From NCBI GenBank assembly GCA_004431415.1, contig QPMI01000229.1, positions 1 to 49,152 on the forward strand: a DNA stretch of 49,152 nt. The letters are read 5' to 3'. The stretch is from Cyanophora paradoxa. Taxonomy: Eukaryota > Glaucocystophyceae > Cyanophorales > Cyanophoraceae. The notes under the pieces were generated by a model. It saw nothing but the letters and a program-made list of their open reading frames with translations. It ran no database searches and was not told the origin of the DNA. This document shows, in pieces, positions 10,367 to 21,109 of this stretch (its first letter is position 1; each line of letters starts with the position of its first letter). The translations under genes were made by a program, and so were the position numbers.

Positions 10367-11578
10367 TCAACGGAGGCAGCCAGGACGGCAAGCGAGTGAA
10401 CGGCTTCCGTGAACTCCGAGTCCGAGGGACAAGAGGGTTCCCGTCGGCCAGGGCAACGGCGCTCTTGTGGGCGTCGTGGGGACCGGCGCGGCCGCCGATG
10501 CAAGCCACGGTCTTCCACTGGATCGCGTGCTCGAGGGCCAGCAGGGCGAAGCCATAGGCGTCGACCCGCGCGTCCACCATGAGCGGCTCGGCGAACTTAA
10601 AGAAGCGGCCGAGGATCTTCTCGACGGCGCCGGCGGTGCCCGGGCACCGTAGTCGACGCGGTGCAGGAAATAGCCCGCAACAGTCGAGGCGCACGCAAGG
10701 CGGAGGCGGTCCTGTGCCGGCAACAGCTCGCTCAGCTCGATTAGCTGGCGGCGGCCCGACACTGTCATCTCGTGCGGCTCGAGAGAGGCCGCCACGGGCG
10801 AGTGCTGGCCAATGCTCCAGTGGCGGCGGTATGGCTCCAGCCAGCCGGCGGTAGCGACGCACTCGTCCCCAAGCTTCGTAAGCTTGTGGGCGTCGGGCTC
10901 GACTGCGGGGCGACCCTCGGGCGTGAGGCCCTCGGCGTGCGGCCACGCGTGGCCCCCGGCCCACTTCGCGGCGACGCGAGAGGCCTGGTGCGTGAGGCTC
11001 ATGATTTCATAATAGTGCGTCGGCCAGGCGTGAGCCAGCGTGTCCTGGGACAGCGGGTCATGCCCCAGCATCTGCAGGAACGCAGTGGGGAGGGTCCGCG
11101 AGCCGAGGTACGTGCTCTCGGTGGCGAGCGGCTGAGAGAACGCCGCAAGCAAGAAGGAGAGCGTCTGGCGGGTGCGGGCCGGGCAGCGGAACGCAGTGGC
11201 ATACCACTGCTCGTCCCGGACCTCGATCAGCCCCTCGCTCACAGTGCAGCCGCAGTGAGTCTCGCACGGCGCTGGGTACAGGAACGCCGCGCGGTCGAGC
11301 GGGACCGACGCGGCGCCCTTCAGCTTGTGCGCGTCCACGTTCCAGAGAGGAACGGGCCCCAGCTCGTGCTCGCGGCCCTTCACCGGCTCTAACTCAACGG
11401 CTCCGAAGTGAGTGAGGTCTAGGCCGGGGCTAGCGCTGAGGAGGCGAGCGCGGTTGAGGCGCAGGGTCTCCTTAGACGCTACGGTCGCGTCCTCGTCGGC
11501 GAGGGAGGCGCCGTCGTCGGTCACCTCGAGGCTCGCTACCGTCTCGGCCCCCGAGGAGTACCCCAGGCAGCAGCCCAC
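10367..11578 (-). pseudogene. Unknown retroelement segment (about 310 good codons, then a frameshift)
   Basis: A minus-strand frame that looks like real protein from about 11578 to 10650 and then changes register, because the remainder becomes an Arg/Ser/Pro string typical of a wrong frame. Pieces include GLDLTHFGAVELEPVKGREH, a Cys-rich spot in YPAPCETHCGCTVSEG, an aromatic segment (AHAWPTHYYEIMSLTHQASR) and LRLACASTVAGYFLHRVDYG. The continuing frame from about 10650 downward contains a helix with ILGRFFKFAEPLMVDARVDA. No family is recognised. With the 7295-9184 segment it forms the large unknown module between nucleocapsid and protease. Confidence 0.5.
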
Positions 11579-11895
11579 GCCGGCGGCGGGTCCGCCGGAG
11601 CCTCGGCGGCGGCGGTCTCGGGGACCGACTTGGTGGGAGCGAGCTCCGTCGCGGGCTCGGGACCCTTCGCTTCTGCGTCAGCGCCCTCGACCTCCGTTGG
11701 GTCCGGGGCGGCCGCCAAGAGGAGTGCGACCTCCTCAAGGGCGGCGTCCACGATGCCGGCGGCGAGCTCGGCGGGGAAAGAAGTCGGCACGGGCGTCGGC
11801 GCGGGACCCTTCGCTGCTGCGTCAGCGCCCTCGACCTCCGTTGGGTCCGGGGCGGCCGCCAAGAGGAGTGCGATTTCCTCGAGGGCGGCGTCCAC
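11536..11895 (-). CDS. Retroelement segment with two copies of a 48-residue repeat
   Basis: A 119-codon minus-strand frame containing two near-identical units, each beginning DAALEE(I/V)ALLLAAAPDPTE and followed by an Ala/Pro/Thr linker. The units are encoded by a direct DNA repeat with a period of 144 bases (for example the block starting near 11659 recurs near 11803). The helical part followed by a Pro-rich linker suggests a flexible or oligomerising spacer after the zinc knuckles. The copies differ by only a few bases, so the duplication is recent or is kept uniform by conversion. Confidence 0.6.
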   Translation of the reverse strand: MDAALEEIALLLAAAPDPTEVEGADAAAKGPAPTPVPTSFPAELAAGIVDAALEEVALLLAAAPDPTEVEGADAEAKGPEPATELAPTKSVPETAAAEAPADPPPAWAAAWGTPRGPRR

Positions 11896-12560
11896 TGCGT
11901 CGAACGCGACCTTCTTCTCCCCTCGTCCAGGCCCGACTCCGGCGGGTCGGCAACAGGTCCTGCGCCTCGCAGGGGGCCGGCCTCTCGGCTCCCGTGGGGC
12001 ACAGGTCTGGGCGGCTTTCCCCGGACAGCTGCACTACTGCGATCGCGAAAGCGGTGGCGGCTGCGGCGACCGCGTTGAGAGCGGGGCCGTCCCGGGGGTC
12101 CTGCAGCGCGGCGGCGTGCGCCGCGGCCGCTGCGGTGAAGGCTCGGAAGGTATCGTCGACCAACGCCTCGTCGCTGCGCACGATGCGCACACGGTACACG
12201 TGCTTTTCCTTGCCAAGCTCGGCGGGCGCCGGGGCCGCCGTGGGCCCCGACCCGTGGCCGCCGGTCGGCGCGGGAAGCAGTGCAGTCGCGGACGGGCCGG
12301 CGGCGCCGCTTCGGGCAGCCTGCTCGAGCATGGCGCGCGCGATCGTGAAGGCGTTGGGGTCAGCCCAGGGCGCCGGCGTCGCGGGCGGCACGGGCGGGGC
12401 TGCAGCGGCGGCGGCGTGTTCTGCAAGCGCGCGGCGGACCGCGGCCTCGAGCGTCTGCGCCTGGGCCGGGCAGGACGCGGCCAGGTGGCCGGTTTTGCCG
12501 CAGTTGTAGCACGCCCGGGGCCCTGCAGCTTGCTGGGGCGGGGGCTCGAGCGGCCGTTCC
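11822..12560 (-). CDS. Nucleocapsid-like segment with CCHC zinc knuckle
   Basis: The minus strand at 12470-12511 encodes CYNCGKTGHLAASC, a perfect CX2CX4HX4C zinc knuckle as in retroelement nucleocapsid proteins, which bind the RNA genome. The frame continues to about 11822 through an Ala/Pro-rich linker and a segment with NAFTIARAMLEQAARSGAA and KHVYRVRIVRSDEALVDDTF. It is out of register with the long Gag frame upstream (compare codon starts at 12511 and 14045), so a frameshift lies near 12550. Whether that is a programmed shift or damage cannot be told from one copy. Confidence 0.75.
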
Positions 12561-12678
12561 CACCCTGCGGCGCGGGGTAGAACCGGCGCTTCGGGTCACC
12601 GGTGCCTGCGCCCGTTGGCCCGCGGCGCTTGGCCGGGTTGATTGCCGACCACTCGGGCAGAGGCCGCGGGTTGGTCCG

Positions 12679-12714
12679 GCACTCAAACGAGTAGTGCGAC
12701 TCGCCGCAGTGGCA
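12679..12714 (-). other. Second zinc-knuckle-like motif (variant CCHC)
   Basis: The minus strand reads CHCGESHYSFEC, which is C-X-C-X3-H-X4-C, a shortened variant of the retroviral zinc knuckle. It sits about 170 bases upstream of the canonical knuckle at 12470-12511 but in a different frame from both that knuckle and the main Gag frame. This places frameshifts near 12745 and between 12550 and 12600. Tandem knuckles are common in Gag proteins, which supports reading it as real. Confidence 0.6.
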
Positions 12715-12744
12715 CGGCCGCCGGGGCTTCTCGGGAGACCCCGG

Positions 12745-14045
12745 GCCTTCAGGAAGTCTTTGATCTTCTGCTGATAGACCGGGTCGTCAAGGCGGGGCGG
12801 CGGTGCGGACGCCGACGGGTAGAGCGCGCGGACTACGACGAGGGGCTCGTCCCGAGCAATGAGCTGCAGGAACGAGATGACCTCGGCGTTCTGATCCTCG
12901 GCGTCGTCCGCGTCCCACCCGTACGCGTTTGCCTCAAGCTCTGCGATCTCGGCTTCCGACACCGTCGTCGCGAGCATGATGCGCGTGCCCGCGCCGGCGC
13001 CCGCGTTCGAGCGCGAGGGGACGACGGGGACAGCTGGCGTGTGCGTGATCGGCGGCGCGCTCTGCGGCGTGCGCGAGGCAGCCGTGGGCGCCTGCAGCGG
13101 CGTCCCGCGCGAGCCCAGCACTAGGGCCGAGCCGGGGACTTTGGAGATATCGACGTCCCAGGCGCCCAGTTCATTGGTGCGCTTGGTTACCAGGTCGATG
13201 ACCGCAGAGGGTCCCGTGATCTCGCGGTCCGCGATCTTCTGCGACAGCTCGTCATAGATCTTCCGAGCCGTGGAGAAGTTCGTCATCATGTGCCGGCGAT
13301 CGGTGTCCGAAATCTCGGAGTCTTCGAAGTCGCGGCACTGATTGCGAGTGCGGCGCTTGAGCATCTGGCCCGCGTGGCGCATGAGTGCCATAAGCGGTGT
13401 CTCGTGCGCCTCGCGGCACTCCGGGATGATGCTCAAGTCGAGGACGCGGCGATAGAACGCCTCCGGCGCCTCGCCCACGTGCGGCAGGTCGAGGAGCGCC
13501 TTGTACCGGTCAGGGTTCCGCATCTCGGCGTCATCTTCGAGACGGCGCCTGATCGCGGTGTACGTGACCGTGAGGGCGGTCCGCTGCAAGCCCTCCTCGG
13601 CTTGCGCGATCTTCTCGTCGAGCGTCTCGAGGATCGCGACGTCTCGCGGGTCCGCCGTGCTCGTGCGCGCACGCTCGGCCCGGTACGCCTTCAGCTTCTC
13701 GAGCTCGCGAGTGTCGATCTGCTCGGCGCTCTGGAACAGCGAGATGTTCTGGCGCACGGGGTGCCCGTGATCTAGCGTGCCGAGAAGAGCCCACCCAGTT
13801 CGCTTCTGCACTTCAATGTGTGCAGTCGGCGAGACACTGAGCAAGTCCTTGCTCATGCTCGCGCAGCTCTCGAACTGGCGGAGGTGGTCCTGAACCGTGC
13901 GCTGATCGCTGCCCGGCGGCAGCTTCGGCAGGCTCTGGATCCATTGCAAAACATTTGATCCGCTCATAGAGTCCATGTCGGCGGCGCCACGCGCGTGCGC
14001 GGCCCGGACGACGAACTCCGCGGAGGCTCCGGTCCCCGAGGACAT
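12745..14045 (-). CDS. Gag-like protein of the retroelement
   Basis: Begins at a real ATG (14043-14045) and is open for over 430 codons until a frameshift near 12745, after which the same frame becomes out-of-register text. The protein is mostly helical and charged. Notable pieces are SNVLQWIQSLPKLPPGSD at the start, a coiled-coil-like stretch (ETLDEKIAQAEEGLQRTA), a capsid-like core with ALLDLPHVGEAPEAFYRRVL and MALMRHAGQMLKRRTRNQC, and a final linker before the zinc knuckles. Position upstream of zinc knuckles, protease and RT makes it the Gag structural protein. I cannot match it to a specific Gag family by eye. Confidence 0.7.
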
Positions 14046-14940
14046 TCTCAGGTCAAGCGGCGACGTAATGCCACGCTTTTCCGTGAGAGAATGTGCCTCG
14101 CTCGAGATCCGAGGCCGTCGTGGTCCACAGCAGCGGCGAGCAAGCTCACTAGCTCGGCTGCGGCGATTCCGGAGACAGCTCGGGCGCGCACGCCTCAGCC
14201 GTCGATCCGATCGCTCTTCGTCTTGTCCAGCACGATCGCAACAGCCGGAGAAGGCTGGCGTCGCGGCGAGTGACTAGCGACCGATCAGGAATGATCCCAC
14301 GGGCTCGCACGCAGCTCGCTCAGGAAACGGCGACGATCCGATCGGGACGGGGATCCCTCGGTATTCGCGCGCGTTCCTGGATCCGCAGGACTAAGTTCTG
14401 GTTCTTTCCAGAATGTTCGGTCGCCAACTGCGGATCAGCCCGGAGCGGCGCAGGCGGGGCGCGAGAAGCGACCCACGACCTCTGCTGAGGTCTACCTGCG
14501 CGCCGGCTGAGCCGCGGTCGCCGAGCTGGGTCGGTTGCTGATGACGGGTCGCTGATGATCGGGGTTCTGGCTCCGTGAGCAGATGGCGCCTGTCGGATGA
14601 GAGGATTCCCACCCGGTGCAGCGTCCGTGCGGTCACGCACGGGCTGGGGCTGTAGCTGGGAGCACAAGTGGTCTATTCACAAGTGTACCCGTCCAGGGAT
14701 CGCGTACCCCCAAACGGAGTCGCGCCCGGCGCTAAGTCAGAATACAGAGAGTGCTAGAGCTAGCTGCTCGATAGCACTAGACTAGGGCTAGCGGCTACGC
14801 ATAGACTGCCGGCTAGCCTAATCCGAGGGAATCGCGGCACGCGACACATATGCATGTAATCAGCAACAGGCATTCATCGTCATTACATTCGCACGCGTTG
14901 TGCAAACCCTTTGTGGTCAGAAGGGTCTCCTCGCTCTTGT
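14046..14940. other. Upstream flank of the retroelement; possible leader or 5' LTR
   Basis: No convincing coding frame. In the orientation of the element this is where a 5' leader, primer-binding site and LTR should lie. I could not identify a tRNA-complementary primer site or TG...CA ends, and the second LTR is outside the window so no repeat pair can be seen. A small perfect hairpin (arms AGTGCTA and TAGCACT) lies at 14750-14778 within a CTAG-rich patch. Confidence 0.3.
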
Positions 14941-14959
14941 TTGATGCGCCTGCGGCAAG

Positions 14960-17900
14960 CACGCACAGTTATCACGTTTGAACACGTTTGCTATGCGTAT
15001 GGGCGTATGGGCGCAGGACTGAAAACCGATCGCGATCACGAACCATACTTATTATGGCACTGCAGGAGAAATGGGTACGTCGTCGATGGGTCCAGTCCAC
15101 GCGCCCTCAGGCGAAGTGGGGTCTGGCTGGATCCGGACGGGACGATAGCTAACGTGTCCGCAACTTCTTCTCCGCTAATGATCGATCTGATGACGAGCAG
15201 GTCGCACTGCATCGCGAGCGCGCACCGCGAACGATTAAATTCGGCGAGATATTCATGATTACTCAGTGACTAGCTTCGCTGATCATGAGGTTCGCACGCT
15301 TGTAATGGGAGCGACAGGGCTGCCTGGCAGCGTGAAAGTGACGGAAACCGAGCGAGGAGAGGCCTTGATGAGGACTGGCGCCGCAGGTGTGGCGATGCCT
15401 GTCGCTCCGCGATCACTTGCAAGTAGAGTCATAATAATGCAAGTTCATATAGAAACTTGTAACTTAGAAGTTGCAATGGGTGGACTCATGATCAATTGCA
15501 ACGCTCACCGGGGTCGATAAGAGGGAAGATCATGGCGTTCTTGATCAACAGAGTGTCTTTCGTTGCAGGGTCAGTCAGTCCGAGCGCTGAAAATCGATTC
15601 ATGATCAGATTCGAATCACGGAAATGCGCGGATGCGGGGACTTGATTAAGACTGGGACTAGTACTGTCGAACCATGGTCGGGGTTCTGCGCCGAAAACAC
15701 GCGCGCGCTGGTCACTCGACCGCAATCGATTATCATTTGCGCATTCTGAATGCACCGAGAAGACGTTCAGCGCGGCCTGACGCAAAGCGCGCGAGTGGAG
15801 CCGAGCGGCTGTTGATGCAGGTCGCAGGTGCTCGGGCAGATGCGGCATCGAATCGACCCGATTGAACCAGCATTTTCCATTCTCATCCTGCGCATGCGCG
15901 AATGCTTTTGATTACAGTCGAGAAAATTTGAAAGAGATCTCGTGCGCACACAGCCTTCCTGCGTTCTGTTTGCAGACTCATTAATTAATATTATCGGCGA
16001 GAGGAACGAATGAGTGGGGCGCGCACGGCCTCTGGTAGTATGTCGTCGCGACCTGGCCGGTCTGCAGCAGCTGCCGCCGGCCAGTGCCAGTCGTCGCTAC
16101 GACGGGGCAGATCTCGACGAAGTTGCCCTCGGCTCCCTGACGCGTGTCGGAGTATTGCTGCGTTACATTCAAAAATCAGTATGCAGTACTTGTAGAATAA
16201 GGTGCGCAATATTCCGGGATCCTTCTAGAGAGCCCGCCATAGATCCAATATTCAGGCCCGGCCCGCATGCGCACCGGGCATCCGGCCGTAGCGATGTCCT
16301 GAAGTGCGCTACGGGAGAGATTGCCGATAGCGCTGCCGCGGCTCGAAGATGAAGTGACACCGTGGCTGAGGCGATCGGCAAGCAGCCGCCGCCGCGGGGG
16401 AGACCCGAACGGTAGGAGCTCCGGCCCGTTCAGAACGAACTCGGTGCCAGCCGGGGCCAGCTCGACGTCGCTAAGCAGCGCGCGGCCAGCCGGCGCCGCG
16501 CGCTCGCGATCGTACGCGTGTACGATCCGGATCGGGGTTCCGTCGATCTCGTACTCCACGTCAACATCCACCATCGGCGCGCCCCGCTCAGAAAGTTTCC
16601 GACGGCGGGCAGCAGATATAACAGCGACGTCTGCAATTGCGCGTGTCAGATCGGTTGCACGCTCTCGAATCTAAGAATAACTGCCCAAGCAGCTGAAAGC
16701 GATTGCAGTCGTGAAGATGGCTAGTGTATATGTGTAATATCTAAATGCGCACGATTGCTCGAAGAGACAGTCGTGGATGTGGAAGTAGCTCCCGCCACAG
16801 GGGGCGCGGGCGGCGGATAGATGGGCGCCACTGCTTGTATTCCGCCGTCTGGTGCCACGGTGTAGTCGGCAAGTCATTAGCGACCGAAGTAAAGAAAAGC
16901 CGACTCGAACTCAGGCGAACCCCGACTGGATTGGAATTTCGAAATATCGGCGGATGAGATTTGAACAGCTGATTATATGTATCATATGCATGCGCGATCG
17001 CATCAAACGAGTCGGTGGAGAACCAAGAGGGGAGCAGAGCGGCGGGCTGACCCTTGTTTGCGGTCTTTACTGTGATCGGAGCGGATTTCAAGCTTTCGCC
17101 GTCGGCCGTTGAGCAGGATGCAATAACGCCTGCGCACACTTCGTTACCATATGCATTCCTAAGTTAATTATATATACAATATTATGAATACTAAGGGCAC
17201 GCTCATATGCATGATCACGATCCGTTACAGGGGACATGTACAGCGCACTGTAATCAGTGTTCTTCATGAGTTCGACAGTCTTGAGAGAGGTTGAGACCTT
17301 GATTGTCGGGAGTTCCCCAAAGCGTAGGGTAAAGTAGATCTTGGGATCCACCAATGTTTGACCGGCGATCAAGTTCGTGACGGAGCCGCCTGCGACATAC
17401 CCTGCAGGTTTCGAGAACGCTGACACGGCTGCGCGCACGCGGAGGCCCGGGTGTGGTCAACGCTTGCGCAGGCGGGCTGCGGCGCGCGCAGGCGGCCGCA
17501 CTGGCGGGCTTCCCGCTGATGTAGAGCGTGCAGAACTTGACTGCGATCGTTCAAATTCCCAGTCAGCGAGTCGATCGAGAAGGCAGAGGCCGGGCGAACT
17601 TCGGACATCATCAATGGATCCAGACATCTAGCTATAGATCTAAAGCTAGCCATAGCTCGAGCGGCCGTGGACCAAGGCCTAGGGCCACAGTAGAGGGCGC
17701 ACATACACTGGTGACGAGGTTATTTTGAACACTCGAGGGCATTGAGCCCACGTCAGAACGTCCGAGCTTCATTGAGACTGCGATGACCTGTAGACAGCAA
17801 CGAATTAAATTGAGCTACAATTTCCGCGAGGATATTGAAGCGCTAACGCTTGCCTGGTTTTCTTGATCTGCCGCGGCGGCTGCCAGTTCGCTCGGCGCCT

Positions 17901-20900
17901 CGATGATACCGGTTTTGAATGCCAGACCTCTAAAATAGTGACCTGGAAAATCGCTTTCGCCGCCGGCATTCTTGCAAGACGCAAACCACCTCCCGCTTGG
18001 GTAGGACGTGTTGGGCTGAAGATTCGTGATGGGGGAGAAGTAACTCGGCATCCAACCGGAGCTCTTCATGATGCAGCCTTGCACCGTGCCGATGACCTTC
18101 GTGTCTGCATCGGTGCAGGGCTTGATGGTAAAGAGCGCCTTGCGTGTATCGAAAGTGCCGCCCTCGTACAGCGTGCAAGTGTCGATGACAGTGCCGGGGG
18201 GGAACGTTACCGAGACCCTCGCCGTGGTAGCGGTTGCAGAAGCGCCCACGCTAACGGTGGCTGGCGCCAAAACGCTCGGTACAGTGAGCGAAACGGGCGG
18301 GCTGGCAGCGGCTGCCGCGCCATACTGCGGTGCGACAAAGAAGCTCAAGTTTGAGATTGCGGGGCAATGGCAGCGCTCGATTGCGACGCGAGCATACCTT
18401 GTTCCGACACTTCGTAACGAATATGTGCGTGGCGCCCGGCTTGAAGCCGCCTCGGAGATTGTTTTCATTTAGGGCGACCTCCAATGCTCGGCTTGGGGGG
18501 GGAGCGTTGGCAAAAAAGGCCCCAGAGAACATACCGAGTCGGACCTGCCGCGATATCGATCGCGCGCGAGCGTGTTCATGATCAGAAATAGATCATGGTC
18601 CTTGTTAACTATGTAATGTTAAAGGCTCTTGGAAAACAAGCATGAGACGTACGAGTGAGACTCCGGTTTCGGAAACAATGTCGAGATCACATCCAAATGC
18701 ACCATCGAGCAGGTCGCGTTGGTGGCTCCCAGAATTCAGGTCGGACGGATACACAAGCAAGTAAACGGTGAAAAGGGAGGGGTTGGGCGACTTTCCGACA
18801 CGGACGAACTTCGGCGAGGGCGGCGTGAGAGGAACGCCCTCCGCTGCGGTTTAATCAGCGCGCGTGCATTTGTAAATGTTTTTCTTAAATGCATATATTG
18901 GTTGAGCAATTAATCATATAATTTATTTATGAGGTCCAGAACGCCTTCGACATGTGCGCACTGTAGAGAGTTGCGGCGGACGAGGCGGGGCTCGCTCCAT
19001 TGTTGTTGTAGCACTTGGTGACAAACGAAACGGCCGTGTTCTCCGCCCCAACCTCGACGGTGAAGGACGCGGATCCGTCCAGGCCGAAGAAGCTCGGCGT
19101 GTTCGTCTCGTTGAAGGTCGCGAGGACGGGAAGCCCGCTCACGTTTTTCATGAGCTCGCACTTAGTGAGGTTCAGAACGTCCGGAGCCGTGCGCCTAGTG
19201 AAATGAACCACGACGACCTGCACCGCGGCGCAAGGCTTAAACTGAAATCTTGAGCGGCTGAAGGCTGAAGCCTTGAAGGCTGACGGCTTACCACTGCCTC
19301 TTTAGCACGGGTGCCGAGCAGTGTAGACAAGCCGGATGGTGTAAGGAGCTCGGTCGGCGCAGGCGGAGCGACGGGCGGCAATGCACTCTGCGGGGCGTTC
19401 AATCTGTAATGCACAGTGACTCAATTGGAAGTGACTTGCGTTCGGAATAGGCGTCGGGCTTGGGGAGGGGGTTGGGCTCGCAGTCGGGGTGGGGCGGGGG
19501 GTAGGCGTCGCCTGCGCGCAATTGAAATCAGCGGAAGGAGCAGTAATTACAGAATATATTGTAGGCTGCAATTATAGTCAGATCATAACCTCTTCGAACG
19601 GAGGCTGCAATTATAGTTTAACCAAGATTGAAATAGTAAAAGTCTAGCAAATTCAATGGAATGATTTGCATGATTCAATATCGCGTTCACCGGGCCAGGA
19701 GTGGGCGTCGGCTGCGTGCGCGGAATCAGCGACGGCAGATTCGGAAGCCGGCCTGTGCGGATTCGAACCTTGACGGCGCGTTCGGCGGTGCCGTGCAACT
19801 CGTTCCCGCTGTAGTCCTGTCGCGTCCCTATCTTAAAAAGGGGCGACTCGTATGGAATGATCAAAGTACCGTGATGGTCTTCGTCTGCCGCGTCATCGGA
19901 AATGAAAGTCAGCACGTCGCGCCTTAATGTACATACATGCATATGTTGCGCACCGTTCCGTCATCATCAAATTTATAGTAAAGCTGAACAAAAGGGGAGA
20001 ATCAAAACTCAGCATGCGCAGAAAATTCGGGAGGATTTGCTTACATAGACGACCCCGTCCGCGCCAGTGCCCTTGAAGAGGGATTCAGCTTGGGACGCAG
20101 TCAGAGCGGTCTTCCAGAGGCGGAAGCCGGACATGCGCATCTTGTCGAGGAACGCTCCCTAATTCGGTGCTACGATCAGTCCCAGAGAAACCGAAAACAA
20201 CCGCCTACTCAACATCTGCGATGCGCACATTTCTACTAGCTATCGAACCCTGCCGCACGTGCAAGCGCGGTCAGCCGAAGCGCTCTGGTTCAGCAAAGCT
20301 TCCAGCAACGCACGAGGTAGTTCTCTGTCCGTGGAATCGCCTCGAAGAAATCGGTGCTCGGTTTGATAGGTGCATAGGGCATAGCTGTCGGGACTCCGTC
20401 TATATACGTCTGGATTGTCTTGTCCGTGTTGAAGACAATGACTGCGCACGATAACGTTCGTATCAATCGATATTACGACTGCCCGGCCCATCAATGGACG
20501 CCGGCTGCAGCGCAGGCTCACCAATGTGGTACCTGGAGTACGCATATGGGGGCAAGTGTGCGGCGAGCAGCCGAAATTAAAGATTAGTTTTGGAAAGTGA
20601 ACGGCAGAGATTTTTTTTACGCAGAGATCCAAAAGAATTACTCAATTCAAGCGTACAAAGTGCCGGTCTGCCACGATTTCGGATAACGCAGTCAATATTA
20701 ATGTAACATATCATATATATAATCATGAATACATCGCGAGTGCGCACGGTGAAGAAAGGGAGAGTGGGCACGGCGAAAAAGTCGATAAACTTGTACGCAT
20801 TGCCGTTTGCAACGATGTTACTAGTGTAAGCGCCGTCGTATATGGTTTCCATTCGCATCCAGTATCTGCCTATGCCGTGTACGAAGTTGATTCTTACGTA

Positions 20901-21103
20901 ATCTTGAATAAACCCAGAGGTGTCCTGGTTGCCCACATCTGAATCCCGCGGTATGGAAGGCAGTGGTCAGTTACATTATACAGTCGATCGCGAGATCGGG
21001 GGGGGGGGGGGGGGGGGGGGGGGAGGGGAGGGGAGGGGGCGAAGCCAGGTACCCATGAAGGGCAAGCTGATCGTCGAAATTGCGTCGAATTTGAATCTCG
21101 CCT
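14960..21103 (-). CDS. LamG/concanavalin-like plus FN3-like multidomain, probably extracellular protein (multi-exon)
   Basis: Exons joined by GTGCG or GTAAG donors encode a LamG-like beta sandwich: ARFKFDAISTISLPFMG (about 21054-21103), GNQDTSGFIQDY through IVANGNAYKFIDFFAVP (20748-20938), VIVFNTDKTIQTYIDGVPTA (20314-20441), MRMSGFRLWKTALTASQAES (20045-20158), LYYKFDDDGT (19954-19983) and QDYSGNELHGTAE (about 19780-19830). A Pro/Thr linker (TASPTPSPSPTPIP, about 19440-19510) follows. Then come repeats ending in L-x-P-x-T-x-Y...C-x-N-x-x-G, typical of fibronectin-III-like folds: VSVTFPPGTVIDTC and LQPNTSYPSGRWFASCKNAGG (17815-18330), SFTVEVGAENTAVSFVTKC (18960-19080), KASPRSVSVTFTLPGSP (15298-15420) and LDPSTTYPFLLQCHNKYG (about 15040-15180). 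Other probable exons are near 15530-15590, 16030-16150, 16380-16570 and 17250-17400. No signal peptide or stop was located, and the exon set is incomplete. Such proteins usually act at the cell surface or in the matrix. Confidence 0.7.
19575..19620. repeat. Short direct duplication with splice-acceptor-like sequence
   Basis: The 15-base string GGCTGCAATTATAGT occurs twice, 38 bases apart (about 19563-19577 and 19601-19615). On the minus strand each copy reads TATAATTGCAG followed by CC, a good splice acceptor. The duplication therefore creates two alternative acceptors for the exon of the LamG-type gene that carries the Pro/Thr linker. Confidence 0.6.
20998..21023. repeat. G homopolymer of 26 bases
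   Basis: An uninterrupted run of 26 G on the plus strand, followed by GGGA-type repeats to about 21040. On the minus strand, the coding strand of the LamG-type gene, it is a poly-C tract inside an intron between the exons ending at 21054 and starting at 20938. Such runs are prone to length error in sequencing. Confidence 0.9.
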
Positions 21104-21109
21104 CTATAG

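Larger units (their letters stand above)
1..14045 (-). mobile_element. Oversized, frameshifted Ty3/gypsy-type LTR retrotransposon (5' part)
   Basis: Minus-strand coding sequence runs almost without a gap from an ATG at 14045 to the left edge of the window. The order of recognisable parts is Gag-like protein, two zinc knuckles, a long unknown region, aspartic protease, reverse transcriptase and RNase H. Protease before RT before RNase H, with no integrase between protease and RT, is the Ty3/gypsy arrangement; integrase would follow RNase H beyond base 1. Most such elements are 5-8 kb long, yet here about 9.5 kb separates the zinc knuckles from the protease. The frame changes many times by single-base indels (near 470, 545, 1020, 1230, 12745 and 12550, among others). 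Exons of the large gene at 31-48 kb are intact for up to 2.3 kb, so poor sequence quality is a weak explanation and decay is more likely. Two nested elements are an alternative to one giant element. No LTR could be identified. Confidence 0.88.

Noticed and set aside
1-14940. LTR pair of the retroelement
   Set aside because: Only one end of the element is in the window, and no long direct repeat between 14.0-14.9 kb and the rest could be seen.
19759-19769. GGTTCGAATCC on the minus strand, identical to a tRNA B box
   Set aside because: The flanking bases do not form a T-arm stem, no A box or acceptor stem lies at the right distance, and the sequence is inside a probable exon of the LamG-type gene.
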